From Serratia silvae (GTDB lineage Bacteria; Pseudomonadota; Gammaproteobacteria; Enterobacterales; Enterobacteriaceae), in NCBI RefSeq assembly GCF_023282985.1, contig NZ_JAGQDC010000004.1, positions 186,001 through 250,000 on the forward strand: 64,000 bases of DNA, in the 5' to 3' direction. The position numbers and the translations under genes are program-made. The number at the start of each line of letters is the position of its first letter. Position 1 is the stretch's first letter. The notes under the pieces are model-generated. The model saw nothing but the letters and a program-made list of their open reading frames with translations, was not told where the DNA came from and did no database searches. Shown piece after piece: positions 55,334 to 64,000 of the stretch.

Positions 55334-58300
55334 TTACACCTTTTCCACGTTAACCAGGAACGCCTTGAACTCTGGCGTTTGCGTATTGGCGTCGCCGACA
55401 AACGGCGTCAGCGTGTTAGCAATAAAGCCTTTCTTCGCCACCCCTTCGTAACCCCAGTGGATCGGGATGCCGATGGTGTCCACGTCCTGGCCATTCACCT
55501 GCAAGGTACGAATACGTTTGGTCACCACCGCCTTGGCCTTGATATAGCCACGGTTGGAGCTGACTTTGACCGTATCGCCCTGCTTGATGCCTTTCTTCTC
55601 GGCCAGCTTCTCGCCAATCTCCACAAACTGCTCTGGCTGAGCGATAGCGTTGATCAACGCATGCTTGGTCCAGTAGTGGAAATGTTCGGTCAGGCGATAG
55701 GTGGTACCGACATACGGGAACTTGTCGGATTTGCCCATCGCGGCCAGATCGTCTTTGAACACGCGCGCCGCCGGGTTGGACACCACGTTCGGGTGCAGCG
55801 GGTTGGTACCGAGCGGCGTTTCAAACGGCTCGTAGTGTTCCGGGAACGGCCCTTCGGCCATTTTGTCGAGGGCAAACAGGCGGCCCATGCCTTCCGGCTG
55901 CATGATAAACGGCCCGACATCGCTGCCCGGTGCGGCAGCGCTGTAGTCCGGGATATCGACCCCACCCCACTTGGCACCGTCCCACTCCAGCAACTGGCGT
56001 TTGGCATCCCACGGTTTACCCGCCGGATCGGCAGACGCACGGTTATACAGGATGCGGCGGTTCAGCGGCCATGCCCAGGCCCAGCCCAGCGTGTTGCCAA
56101 GGCCAGAAGGGTCGGCGTTATCACGGCGCGCCATCTGGTTGCCCGCTGGCGTCCAGCTACCTGCGAAGATCCAGCAGGCACTCGCCGTGGTGCCGTCATC
56201 ACGCAGGTGCGCGAAGGTACTGAGCAGTTCGCCTTTCTTCGCCAACACTTTGCCGTCTGGATCGAGGACATCTGCCAGCGCCCGGCCATTGCTCTCCATT
56301 GCCACTTCTTCTGGCTTCGGATTTTCCGGGGTCAGGTAATCCCAGGACATGTTCAGCAACTGCTCAGGGACCGCGCCGCCGTCACGGGTGTACATTTCGC
56401 GCAGGCGCATTAGCAGCCCCGCCAGAATTTCACCGTCGTTCAGCGCTTCCCCTGGGGCATCGGCCCCTTTCCAGTGCCATTGCAGCCAGCGGCCGGAGTT
56501 AACGATTGAACCGTTCTCTTCGGCAAAGCAGGTGGACGGCAGGCGGAACACTTCGGTCTGGATCTTCGATGGGTCAACGTCGTTGAACTCATCGTGGTTC
56601 TGCCAGAAGTTGGAGGTTTCAGTGTTCAGCGGGTCGATAGTTACCAGGAACTTCAGCTTGGCCAGCGAGGCCACCACTTTGTTCTTGTTCGGGAATGAGG
56701 CAACCGGGTTAAAGCCCTGGCAGAGATAACCATTCACTTTCCCCTGCGACATCATCTCGAAATACTGTAGGACATCGTAGCCTTTGTCCCACTTCGGCAA
56801 CCAGTCAAAGCCCCAGCTGTTATCTTTCTGCGCTTTGTCGCCGTAGAAGCTCTTCATCATGCTGACGAAGAATTTCGGGTAGTTGCTCCAGTAGTTTACC
56901 TGACCCGGCAGCAGCGCCTTCGGCGTGTTGGCTTTCAGGTAGGTCTCCAGATCGGTCTGTTTCTCGGAAGGCAGCGTCATATAGCCCGGCAGGCTTTGTG
57001 ACAGCAGACCCAGATCGGTCAGACCCTGGATATTGGAGTGGCCGCGCAAGGCATTCACACCACCACCCGCCATGCCCATATTGCCAAGCAGCAGCTGGAT
57101 CATCGCCATGGTGCGGATGTTCTGCGCCCCCACCGAGTGCTGTGTCCAGCCCAGGGCGTAGAGGAACGAGGCCGTCTTGTCGTTGGCACTGGTTTCGGCG
57201 ATATATTCGCAAACCTTGAGGAAGTCTTCGGTTGGCGTGCCGCAGATGTTGGTCACCACCTCTGGCGTATAACGGCTGATGTGCTTTTTCAGCAGATTCC
57301 ACACGCAGTTCGGGTCCTGTAGCGTGGTATCACGCTTGGCGAAGCCGTTCTCGTCGAGCTGGTAGTTCCAGGTGGTTTTATCGTATTTGCGATTATCTGC
57401 GTCGTAGCCGCTGAACAGGCCGTCGTCAAAGGTGAAGTCTTCCCGCACCAGCAGGCTGGCGTTGGTGTAGGCGTCCACGTACTCGCGGTTAATCTTGTTA
57501 TTAGTGATCAGGTACAGCAAGACGCCCGACAGGAAAGCAATGTCGGTACCTGAACGGATAGGCGTGTAGAAATCCGCCACGGATGCAGTACGGGTAAAGC
57601 GCGGATCGATGACGATCAGCTTGGCTTTATTATGAATTTTGGCTTCCATCGCCCAGCGGAATCCCACTGGATGCGCTTCTGCCGCATTCCCACCCATGAC
57701 GATAATTAAGTCGGCGTTCTTGATATCAACCCAGTGGTTGGTCATCGCACCGCGACCAAATGTTGGAGCAAGACTTGCTACCGTTGGTCCGTGTCAGACA
57801 CGCGCCTGGTTATCTACGGCAAGCATGCCGAGAGCGCGACTAAATTTTTGGGTCAGCATACCGGTTTCGTTGCTGGAGGCCGAAGCGCACAGCATACCGG
57901 TGGTCAACCAACGGTTGACGGTAACGCCCTGATCGTTGGTTTTGACGAAGTTGGCATCGCGGTCTTCTTTCATCAGTTTGGCGATGCGGGTAAAGGCGTC
58001 GTCCCAGCTGATGCGTTGCCACTTGTCTGAACCTGGAGCGCGATATTCAGGGTATTGGAGACGGCTTTCGCTGTGGATGAAATCCACCAGACCTGCACCT
58101 TTCGGGCACAGTGCACCACGGTTTACCGGATGGTCTGGATCCCCTTCGATATGGAAGATGCTCTCTTTGGCGTTTTTGGCGCCATCACCAAGGCTGTACA
58201 TCAACAGCCCACAGCCGACGGAACAATACGTGCAGGTATTACGGGTTTCACGGGCGCGCAGCAGCTTGTACTGCCGGGTTTCCGCTAGCGCCACCGCAGG

Positions 58301-58381
58301 GCTAAAGCCCAGTGCGGCCACCGTGGTGCCTGCCATACCGCCAGCGCAGATCTTAAAGAACTGCCTTCTGCTGACCTGCAT
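55334..58381 (-). CDS. fdoG: Formate dehydrogenase-O alpha subunit FdoG, selenoprotein (UGA = Sec196)
   Basis: A 1015-residue molybdopterin selenoenzyme that oxidises formate in the periplasm. The N-terminal Tat signal SRRQFFKIC is followed by the [4Fe-4S] motif CTYCSVGC. The frame contains one in-frame TGA at 57796-57794, codon 196, in the context QARV-U-HGPTVA, the position of selenocysteine in E. coli FdoG. A SECIS hairpin follows at once. Start at 58381 (MQVSRRQFF) matches the family; the frame reaches ten codons further upstream. Read without Sec decoding the gene looks like two ORFs; it is not a pseudogene. Operon fdoGHI-fdhE, divergent from fdhD. Confidence 0.96.
57754..57796 (-). promoter_or_regulatory. 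Bacterial SECIS element of fdoG
   Basis: Starting at the UGA, the RNA can form a lower stem GACCAA / TTGGTC and an upper stem GG-(bulged U)-AGCAA / TTGCT-CC with loop GUC. A bulged U below an apical GU loop is the SelB recognition pattern known from fdhF. Its distance from the UGA is as expected. Confidence 0.9.
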
Positions 58382-58553
58382 GGGGGTCTCCTTTCTCTCT
58401 CGTGTTGTCACATTGTTTCAAATGACGCTTTCCCCCTCAAAGCGGGAAGCGCTAAAATTACTATTCTTATGTGGGTATTGGCCAAATGGGCCGCAACGGC
58501 GCCGCAATAATACCATAGCAGGCGTAGGGTTGTTACAAACAGGTGCCAAGAAA

Positions 58554-59381
58554 GTGAACAAAATTAACCAAGAACAGCCCACAAATGTGAACGCGCTCAC
58601 GGGCCTGATCCAGGCTCCGGTGTACCAACGCGGGCAACTGGCCACCACAGAGCAAGATTGGCTCGCCGAAGAGGTGCCGGTCGCGCTGGTGTATAACGGC
58701 ATTTCTCACGTGGTGATGATGTGTACGCCAAAGGATCTGGAGGCGTTCGCCCTCGGTTTTTCCCTCTCGGAAGGGATTATCGACTCGCCACGGGATATCT
58801 TCAGTATAGAGGTTAATCCCACCTGCAACGGCATGGAAGTACAAATTGAGCTTTCCAGCCGCCGTTTTGCCGGGCTGAAGGAGCGCCGCCGGGCAATGGC
58901 GGGCCGTACAGGCTGCGGCGTTTGTGGCATCGAGCAGTTGGCGGATATCTTCCGGCCAGTCACTCCACTGCCCTTTACCCAAACCTTCTCGCTGGCCAAT
59001 CTCGATCGCGCCCTCGGCCAGTTGCGCCAAGTGCAGAACGTCGGCCAGTTGACGGGGTGCACCCACGCTGCAGGGTGGATCTCACCACAAGGTGAACTGC
59101 TGGGCGGCTGCGAGGACGTTGGCCGCCATGTGGCGCTAGACAAGATGATCGGTGTGCGCGCCAAACAGGGATGGCAGCAAGGGGCTATCCTGGTTTCCAG
59201 CCGGGCCAGCTACGAGATGGTGCAAAAATCCGCCATGTGCGGCGCCGAGATCCTGTTCGTGGTCTCTGCCGCCACCTCACTGGCGGTGGAAATCGCCGAG
59301 CGCAGCAACCTGACATTGGTTGGCTTTAGCAAGCCAGGCCGGGCAACGGTGTTTACTCATCCGCAGCGTATTGTCGATTAA
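58554..59381 (+). CDS. fdhD: Formate dehydrogenase sulfurtransferase FdhD
   Basis: A 275-residue protein that transfers sulfur from IscS to the molybdenum cofactor of formate dehydrogenase. Conserved blocks are [29 protein letters not shown], the CxxC motif [13 protein letters not shown] (about residue 124), and [12 protein letters not shown] at 58554 is the best start: it aligns with the E. coli N-terminus and gives 275 residues against 277. Divergent from fdoG. Confidence 0.94.
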   Translation: MNKINQEQPTNVNALTGLIQAPVYQRGQLATTEQDWLAEEVPVALVYNGISHVVMMCTPKDLEAFALGFSLSEGIIDSPRDIFSIEVNPTCNGMEVQIELSSRRFAGLKERRRAMAGRTGCGVCGIEQLADIFRPVTPLPFTQTFSLANLDRALGQLRQVQNVGQLTGCTHAAGWISPQGELLGGCEDVGRHVALDKMIGVRAKQGWQQGAILVSSRASYEMVQKSAMCGAEILFVVSAATSLAVEIAERSNLTLVGFSKPGRATVFTHPQRIVD

Positions 59382-59410
59382 GGGATAAGCCACAATTTCT
59401 GTAGGGCATT

Positions 59411-59429
59411 GATAATCATTTTCAATATC
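59411..59429. promoter_or_regulatory. Fur box upstream of sodA
   Basis: GATAATCATTTTCAATATC matches most of the 19-bp Fur consensus GATAATGATAATCATTATC and lies about 80 bases before the sodA ATG. Iron-replete Fur should repress sodA here, as in E. coli. Confidence 0.75.
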
Positions 59430-59509
59430 ATTTAATTAATTATAATGCATCATACTGCTTACGCGGTGCTCACATTTTGCGCCGCCCTACACTACTGGAG
59501 ATGATGATT

Positions 59510-60133
59510 ATGAGTTATTCACTGCCATCCCTACCTTATGCTTACGACGCACTAGAACCGCACTTCGACAAGCAGACGATGGAAATCCATCACACCAAAC
59601 ACCACCAGACCTACGTTAACAACGCCAACACCGTGCTGGAAGCTTACCCTGAGCTGGCTTCGCTGAGCGTAGAAGCACTGATCCAGGATCTGGATAAAGT
59701 CCCTGCTGACAAGCGCACCTTCATGCGCAACAACGCAGGCGGCCACGCTAACCACAGCCTGTTCTGGAAAGGTCTGAAAACCGGCACCACGCTGGGTGGC
59801 GATTTGAAAGCCGCTATCGAGCGCGATTTCGGCAGCGTAGAGAAATTCCAGGAAGAGTTCGAGAAAGCCGCCGCCACCCGTTTCGGTTCTGGCTGGGCCT
59901 GGCTGGTGCTGAAAGGCGACAAGCTGGCCGTGGTGTCTACCGCTAACCAAGACAGCCCGCTGATGGGCGAAGCCGTTTCCGGTGCTTCAGGCTTGCCAAT
60001 CGTTGGCCTGGACGTGTGGGAGCATGCTTACTACCTGAAATTCCAGAACCGTCGCCCGGATTACATCAAGGCATTCTGGAACGTGGTGAACTGGGACGAA
60101 GCGGCCAAACGCTTCGCCGAAGCCAAGAAATAA
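59510..60133 (+). CDS. sodA: Manganese superoxide dismutase SodA
   Basis: A 207-residue cytosolic MnSOD. Metal ligands are seen as His27 in EIHHTKHH..., His in NHSLFW (about residue 82), Asp and His in [10 protein letters not shown] (about 168-172). GGAG lies 8 bases before ATG 59510 ([13 protein letters not shown]); the in-frame ATG at 59477 lacks support. It converts superoxide to peroxide and oxygen. Preceded by a Fur box and followed by an ERIC before its terminator. Confidence 0.97.
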   Translation: MSYSLPSLPYAYDALEPHFDKQTMEIHHTKHHQTYVNNANTVLEAYPELASLSVEALIQDLDKVPADKRTFMRNNAGGHANHSLFWKGLKTGTTLGGDLKAAIERDFGSVEKFQEEFEKAAATRFGSGWAWLVLKGDKLAVVSTANQDSPLMGEAVSGASGLPIVGLDVWEHAYYLKFQNRRPDYIKAFWNVVNWDEAAKRFAEAKK

Positions 60134-60140
60134 TTTGGCG

Positions 60141-60266
60141 TTCCCCTATGGATTTCGAGTTGCAGCTAGGCGACAAGCTTACTCATCCCCAGGAGCTTAC
60201 TTTTAGTAAGTGACTGGGGTGAGTAAGTGCAGGTAACAACGCTGCAGCTTGAAAGACGACGGGGAT
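60141..60266 (+). repeat. ERIC element (copy 4) in the sodA 3' untranslated region
   Basis: An ERIC beginning 7 bases after the sodA stop and ending 10 bases before the terminator hairpin. Its ends are slightly altered (TTCCCCTATG, GACGGGGATA). It would be part of the sodA transcript. Confidence 0.92.
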
Positions 60267-60275
60267 ATCTCTGAT

Positions 60276-60303
60276 GATGCCCGCTGATGCGGGTATCTTT
60301 TTG
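60276..60303 (+). terminator. Intrinsic terminator of sodA
   Basis: GATGCCCGC / GCGGGTATC stem with a TGAT loop, followed by TTTTT. It lies 140 bases after the stop because of the ERIC between. Confidence 0.85.
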
Positions 60304-60379
60304 CCTATTTGCCGCTAAAGTTTAACCGCTCCTTGCCGATGCTTTGTTCAATTGACTAACGCCTAAAGAGGGAAAAATC

Positions 60380-62302
60380 ATGGCGGCATTGAAAGCTTTG
60401 GCAGGAAAAATCGTTCATCTCACTGTAGGTAAAAAACTCGGACTCGGATTTTCACTGATGTTAATACTGGCGATTGTGATCGCTGGCACCGGGATAACCT
60501 ACCTCAATATTATCGAATCACGCAGTAACCGCATCGATTTCAGCTATCAGCTGACGGGTGAAATCAGTCAGGCGAAATACTACCGCGCCATGTTTAGCCA
60601 AAAATACAATCCCGAATTCCTTGAGCGTAACCGTAAACATATCGAGAACGCCTTACAGCTGGCCAGCCATGCACAGAATCTGAATTGGGATACGCAAAGC
60701 CGCAAGGATTTGGAGCTATTGGTGGTGTTGCTGGGTAACTATGAGCAACAACAGAAAATGTTTGCCAAAGCCGTGGCGGATAAAGACGCGGTGCGAGCAA
60801 GCTGGAACATGTCTGAAGTGCAAGACAGCCTGAGCCAGGTTGAACGTCAACTGGGTACTGCCGATCTGCAACTGGCGTTTACCCAATTGAACCAGAAGTT
60901 AACACAGATCCGCTACTATGCCCGTGGCCTGGTGTTACAACCCAATGCCAGCTCCGAAACTCCGTTGCTCAGCGCTATCGACGACGCCCGTAGCGCCGCC
61001 AACACGCTCAGCCAACACCTGAACGAGTCACAGCGCCCGTTGCTGCAACCTCTGTTGACCACGCTGGATGAGTATAAAGGCCATATCACTGCCTACTTAC
61101 CTGCCTTTGAGAATGAGATAAAGATCAGCAAACAGCTCGGCGGCTACGCTGACGAGATCGGTACGCTGGTTAACAATTTCATGAAGGATGAGCTGACGCA
61201 GACGCATAACAATATCAATACCGCACAGTGGCAGATGGGGATCACCACGGCGATCGCTATTCTTGCCGGCCTGCTGGTGTCATGGCGTATCACATTGCAG
61301 ATCACTCGCCCACTCAACAGCACCTTGGAGCTGGCAGAACGGATTGCCAAGGGTGATCTACGCCAGGCACAAACCAGCACACGCCGCGATGAACTGGGCC
61401 AGTTGCTCAATGCCGTCGCGGCGATGAGCCAAAACCTGCGCGATATGATTGAGAAAATCCAGATGGGGGTCAGCCAGGTCTCCACCGCCGCCGGAGAAAT
61501 CGCTGCGGGCAATACCGATCTTTCGTCACGCACCGAACAGCAGGCCGCCGCGGTGGAAGAAACCGCCGCCAGCATGGAACAGCTCACCGCTACGGTGAAG
61601 CAGAATGCCGACAACGCCCATCACGCCAACCAGCTGGCGACCGATGCCTCGCAAACCGCACAGCAGGGCGGCAAACTGGTCAACAACGTCGTCAGCACCA
61701 TGCGGGATATTTCCAACAGTTCGCAGCGGATCGCCGAAATTACCACCCTGATCAACGGCATTGCCTTCCAGACCAACATACTGGCCTTGAACGCCGCCGT
61801 AGAGGCCGCCCGAGCAGGCGAGCAAGGGCGTGGTTTCTCGGTTGTCGCCAGCGAGGTGCGTAATCTGGCTCAGCGTAGTGCCCAGGCAGCGAAAGAAATC
61901 GAAGGGCTGATCACCGAATCGGTAAACCGAGTGCAGAGCGGTACCGCACTAGTGGAAGACACCGGCAACACCATGGAGCAAATCGTCCGCTCGGTCACCC
62001 ACGTGCGCGATATCATGGCTGAAATAGCCGCAGCCTCCGACGAACAGACCAGGGGCATCGCGCAGATTGGTCAGGCCATCGTGGAAATGGATCACACTAC
62101 TCAGCAAAACGCCGCGCTGGTAGAAGAGTCTGCCGCTGCAGCTGACTCGCTGGAAGAGCAGGCCGAGATGCTGCTGCAAAGCGTCGCGGTATTCCGTCTG
62201 GCGGATAAAGCTGCACCAGTGGAAACGAAAACCCCCCAGCTCAAAACACCGTCGATGGTCAAACCGAGCACCAGCGCCGAAGACAACTGGACGACCTTCT
62301 AA
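60380..62302 (+). CDS. Methyl-accepting chemotaxis protein
   Basis: A 640-residue chemoreceptor. Membrane helix 1 lies at about 19-42, followed by a large helical periplasmic domain of about 240 residues (size and helix pattern fit an HBM-type double four-helix bundle), helix 2 at about 285-303, HAMP ([20 protein letters not shown]), and the signalling domain with the invariant hairpin tip [35 protein letters not shown] (read in pieces). It ends in NWTTF, a CheR/CheB-tethering pentapeptide of the NWETF type. The ligand is unknown. Confidence 0.94.
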   Translation: MAALKALAGKIVHLTVGKKLGLGFSLMLILAIVIAGTGITYLNIIESRSNRIDFSYQLTGEISQAKYYRAMFSQKYNPEFLERNRKHIENALQLASHAQNLNWDTQSRKDLELLVVLLGNYEQQQKMFAKAVADKDAVRASWNMSEVQDSLSQVERQLGTADLQLAFTQLNQKLTQIRYYARGLVLQPNASSETPLLSAIDDARSAANTLSQHLNESQRPLLQPLLTTLDEYKGHITAYLPAFENEIKISKQLGGYADEIGTLVNNFMKDELTQTHNNINTAQWQMGITTAIAILAGLLVSWRITLQITRPLNSTLELAERIAKGDLRQAQTSTRRDELGQLLNAVAAMSQNLRDMIEKIQMGVSQVSTAAGEIAAGNTDLSSRTEQQAAAVEETAASMEQLTATVKQNADNAHHANQLATDASQTAQQGGKLVNNVVSTMRDISNSSQRIAEITTLINGIAFQTNILALNAAVEAARAGEQGRGFSVVASEVRNLAQRSAQAAKEIEGLITESVNRVQSGTALVEDTGNTMEQIVRSVTHVRDIMAEIAAASDEQTRGIAQIGQAIVEMDHTTQQNAALVEESAAAADSLEEQAEMLLQSVAVFRLADKAAPVETKTPQLKTPSMVKPSTSAEDNWTTF

Positions 62303-62311
62303 TATCTTCCT

Positions 62312-62338
62312 CCGCCCGGTGATTTCCGGGCGGGTTAT
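62312..62338 (+). terminator. Intrinsic terminator after the chemoreceptor gene
   Basis: CCGCCCGG / CCGGGCGG stem, loop TGATTT, then GTTATTCT. Confidence 0.7.
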
Positions 62339-62402
62339 TCTGTTCCTCCCCCTCGACTCAGGCTATGCTAGGCAGCATTAACGAGCGTGAATGGAGGCTT
62401 GC

Positions 62403-63074
62403 ATGCACCACCCTGACGTTTATCTCGGTTCGATTCAACCCTATGAAGGCGGCCGCCCCAGCGCTATCGCCAAGCGCCTGGTGGAGGGCACACTGAAGCT
62501 TACCCCACTGGGTCTGGCAGGTGATGAGCAGGCAGAAAAAAGCTATCACGGCGGGCCAGATCGCGCCCTTTGCCACTACCCACGCGAGCATTACGACCAC
62601 TGGCGTGAACAGTTCCCCGCTCAAGCCGAACAGTTCTGCGCGCCAGCCTTTGGTGAAAATATTTCGACCCTCGGCCTGACCGAACATAACGTATTTATGG
62701 GGGATATTTACCGCTGGGGCGAAGCGCTGATCCAGGTGACCCAACCGCGCTCCCCGTGTTTCAAGCTCAATTACCATTTCGCTATCGACGATATTTCGGT
62801 GCTGATGCAGCAAACCGGCCGCTGCGGTTGGCTGTATCGCGTAGTATCGACCGGATCGGTAAGTGGTGACCAACCGCTGGCGCTGGTGACCCGCAATAGC
62901 GAGGTTTCCGTCGCAGAAGCCATCAGCATCGCCTGGCACATGCCGTTCGATGAAGAGCAATACCGTCGTTTACTGTCGGTAGCCGGGCTGTCGGCCAGCT
63001 GGAGCAAAACCATGCTGACGCGCATCACCAGCGGCAAAATCGAAGACCTCAACCGCCGTCTGCTTGGCCGTTAA
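62403..63074 (+). CDS. yiiM: MOSC-domain 6-N-hydroxylaminopurine reductase YiiM
   Basis: A 223-residue protein close to E. coli YiiM (224). The MOSC core shows YHGGPDRALCHYPREHY, GENISTLGLTE, and the Moco-binding Cys in PRSPCFKLNYH. It reduces N-hydroxylated bases such as 6-hydroxylaminopurine, detoxifying mutagenic analogues. ATG 62403 has GGAG 7 bases before it and matches the family start. Confidence 0.94.
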   Translation: MHHPDVYLGSIQPYEGGRPSAIAKRLVEGTLKLTPLGLAGDEQAEKSYHGGPDRALCHYPREHYDHWREQFPAQAEQFCAPAFGENISTLGLTEHNVFMGDIYRWGEALIQVTQPRSPCFKLNYHFAIDDISVLMQQTGRCGWLYRVVSTGSVSGDQPLALVTRNSEVSVAEAISIAWHMPFDEEQYRRLLSVAGLSASWSKTMLTRITSGKIEDLNRRLLGR

Positions 63075-63123
63075 CCGGCGCTAGGCAGAAGACATCCATC
63101 GACCTGGATTAGGGAGTTGCGCT

Positions 63124-63906
63124 ATGGCTACATCACCTCATTCCATTCATCACGCGGCTGCGACTGGCTATCAGGCCAATGCGGATCGCTACGTTTTAGG
63201 CCGCCCGGATTATCCGGCGGAGATCGCCGATTGGCTGCGTGAGGTACTCGATCTACAGCCCGGTAAGACCGTCATCGATCTGGGCGCAGGCACCGGCCAG
63301 TTCACTCCGCGCCAGCTGGAGACCGGTGCCAACGTTATCGCCGTTGAACCGGTGGCGCAGATGCTGGAAAAGCTGGCGGCGGCATTCCCTCAGGTGAAAA
63401 CGCTAGCAGGTACCGCCGAATCACTCCCGTTGCCGGATGAATCGGTGGATGCCGTGGTGTGCGCACAATCCTTTCACTGGTTTGCTACGCGTCAGGCGTT
63501 GGCGGAAATTCAGCGCGTGCTGAAACCCGGCGGCAAGCTTGGCCTGGTGTGGAATATGCGCGATGCGCGGGTTGGCTGGGTACGCAAACTCAATCAGATA
63601 GTCGATCGCCACGAAGGGGATGCGCCGCGTTTTTATACCGGTGAATGGCGCAGGCTGTTCCCTTACCCGGGTTTTACCCAGCTACAGGAGCAAGTGTTTA
63701 TGCTGGGGCATAGCGGAGCGCCGGAGGATGTGATTTATAACCGTGTGCGATCCACCAGCTTTATCGCCGCGTTGCCGCAACAGCAGCAGGAACAGGTGAT
63801 CGAACAGATCCGCCAGTTGGTGGCAGAGGAAGAGGAGCTGCGGGGGAAGGAAACGCTCACGGTGCCTTACCAGACCTGCGCGTTCTTTACGACCAAGGCC
63901 GGATAA
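63124..63906 (+). CDS. Class I SAM-dependent methyltransferase
   Basis: A 260-residue methyltransferase of the Methyltransf_11 type. Motif I VIDLGAGTGQFT (about residue 51), acidic motif II IAVEPVAQML, and the post-motif LPDESVDAVVCAQSFHWF are clear. The pattern AAxGYQANADRYVLGRPDYP at the start is common to a broad family of uncharacterised enterobacterial methyltransferases. Substrate unknown. Confidence 0.9.
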   Translation: MATSPHSIHHAAATGYQANADRYVLGRPDYPAEIADWLREVLDLQPGKTVIDLGAGTGQFTPRQLETGANVIAVEPVAQMLEKLAAAFPQVKTLAGTAESLPLPDESVDAVVCAQSFHWFATRQALAEIQRVLKPGGKLGLVWNMRDARVGWVRKLNQIVDRHEGDAPRFYTGEWRRLFPYPGFTQLQEQVFMLGHSGAPEDVIYNRVRSTSFIAALPQQQQEQVIEQIRQLVAEEEELRGKETLTVPYQTCAFFTTKAG

Positions 63907-63911
63907 AACAA

Positions 63912-63950
63912 CCCAGAGAACATCGTCTGGCTAAGACGATGTTCTCTGGG
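63912..63950. terminator. Bidirectional terminator, 17-bp perfect stem
   Basis: CCCAGAGAACATCGTCT / AGACGATGTTCTCTGGG around a 5-base loop, between convergent genes. Confidence 0.8.
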
Positions 63951-63958
63951 GCTGGTTA

Positions 63959-64000
63959 TCAGAACGCTTTTTTCGCGTAGCCGGTAACCACTTTCAGGCC
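63959..64000 (-). CDS. 3' end of a gene running off the window
   Basis: An open frame on the minus strand ending GLKVVTGYAKKAF and a TGA at 63961-63959, placed after a bidirectional terminator. Only the last 13 codons are in the window, too few to name the product. Confidence 0.5.
   Translation of the reverse strand, partial: GLKVVTGYAKKAF

Noticed and set aside
55334-58381. Apparent nonsense break in the formate dehydrogenase alpha subunit
   Set aside because: The TGA is at the known selenocysteine position and is followed by a good SECIS hairpin, and selA, selB and selC are present, so it is a Sec codon.
1-64000. CRISPR arrays
   Set aside because: No regularly spaced short direct repeats with unique spacers were seen; the repeated sequences are ERICs and Rhs core.

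Overview
The window looks like the chromosome of a Serratia-type member of the Enterobacterales (Yersiniaceae). The support is close resemblance to E. coli SodA, MdfA, WecH, SelA/SelB, AldB, FdoGHI-FdhE-FdhD and YiiM, four ERIC elements, a selC tRNA, and T6SS/Rhs content typical of Serratia. Species cannot be fixed from the sequence alone.

Layout. (1) 1-1700: an AT-rich T6SS satellite, with an orphan Hcp facing a likely muramidase effector and its membrane immunity protein. (2) 2155-8361: a TerD/TerY-P signalling module of three vWA proteins, one TerD-fold protein, a PP2C phosphatase and a Ser/Thr kinase with zinc ribbons; a strong terminator sits inside it. (3) 8416-12886: an EmrB-type MFS pump, HlyD-type adaptor and siderophore-interacting reductase operon, divergent from a LysR regulator. 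(4) 13024-16196: a GntR regulator with a candidate operator, a TIM-barrel isomerase and an MFS transporter, interrupted by an ERIC. (5) 16312-17340: a RhuM gene. (6) 17640-33520: an auxiliary T6SS locus with PAAR, a frameshifted tssC, tssF, tssG, a second tssF, VgrG with a peptidase-like tail, two paralogous membrane proteins, a DUF4123 adaptor, an unknown protein, Rhs, and the Rhs toxin tip and immunity. (7) 33538-34045: an Rhs core fragment joined to the 3' end of an IS903-like element. (8) 34322-40317: an unknown AT-rich membrane protein, then a reduced P4-type satellite (alpha-type iterons, Psu-like, Ogr/Delta, a Septu-like HNH-ATPase defence pair, integrase) inserted at selC. (9) 40318-64000: conserved chromosome carrying selC, a DJ-1 protein, a phytase-like esterase, a cysteine hydrolase and GlxA-like regulator, wecH, mdfA, aldB, selB, selA, a DcrB-like lipoprotein, fdhE, fdoIHG, fdhD, sodA, an MCP, yiiM and a methyltransferase.

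How the parts fit. The right part holds the selenocysteine decoding set except selD (selA, selB, selC), together with its client fdoG, which has an in-frame UGA at codon 196 followed by a bacterial SECIS hairpin. FdhD and FdhE, which mature the same enzyme, flank it. The left part is an accessory zone of contact-dependent weapons and their immunities. The satellite at selC carries phage defence in the P4 cargo position between int and psu. Its ATPase gene is split across two frames exactly at an A8 run laid out as a -1 slippery heptamer, and this is the most interesting single observation here.
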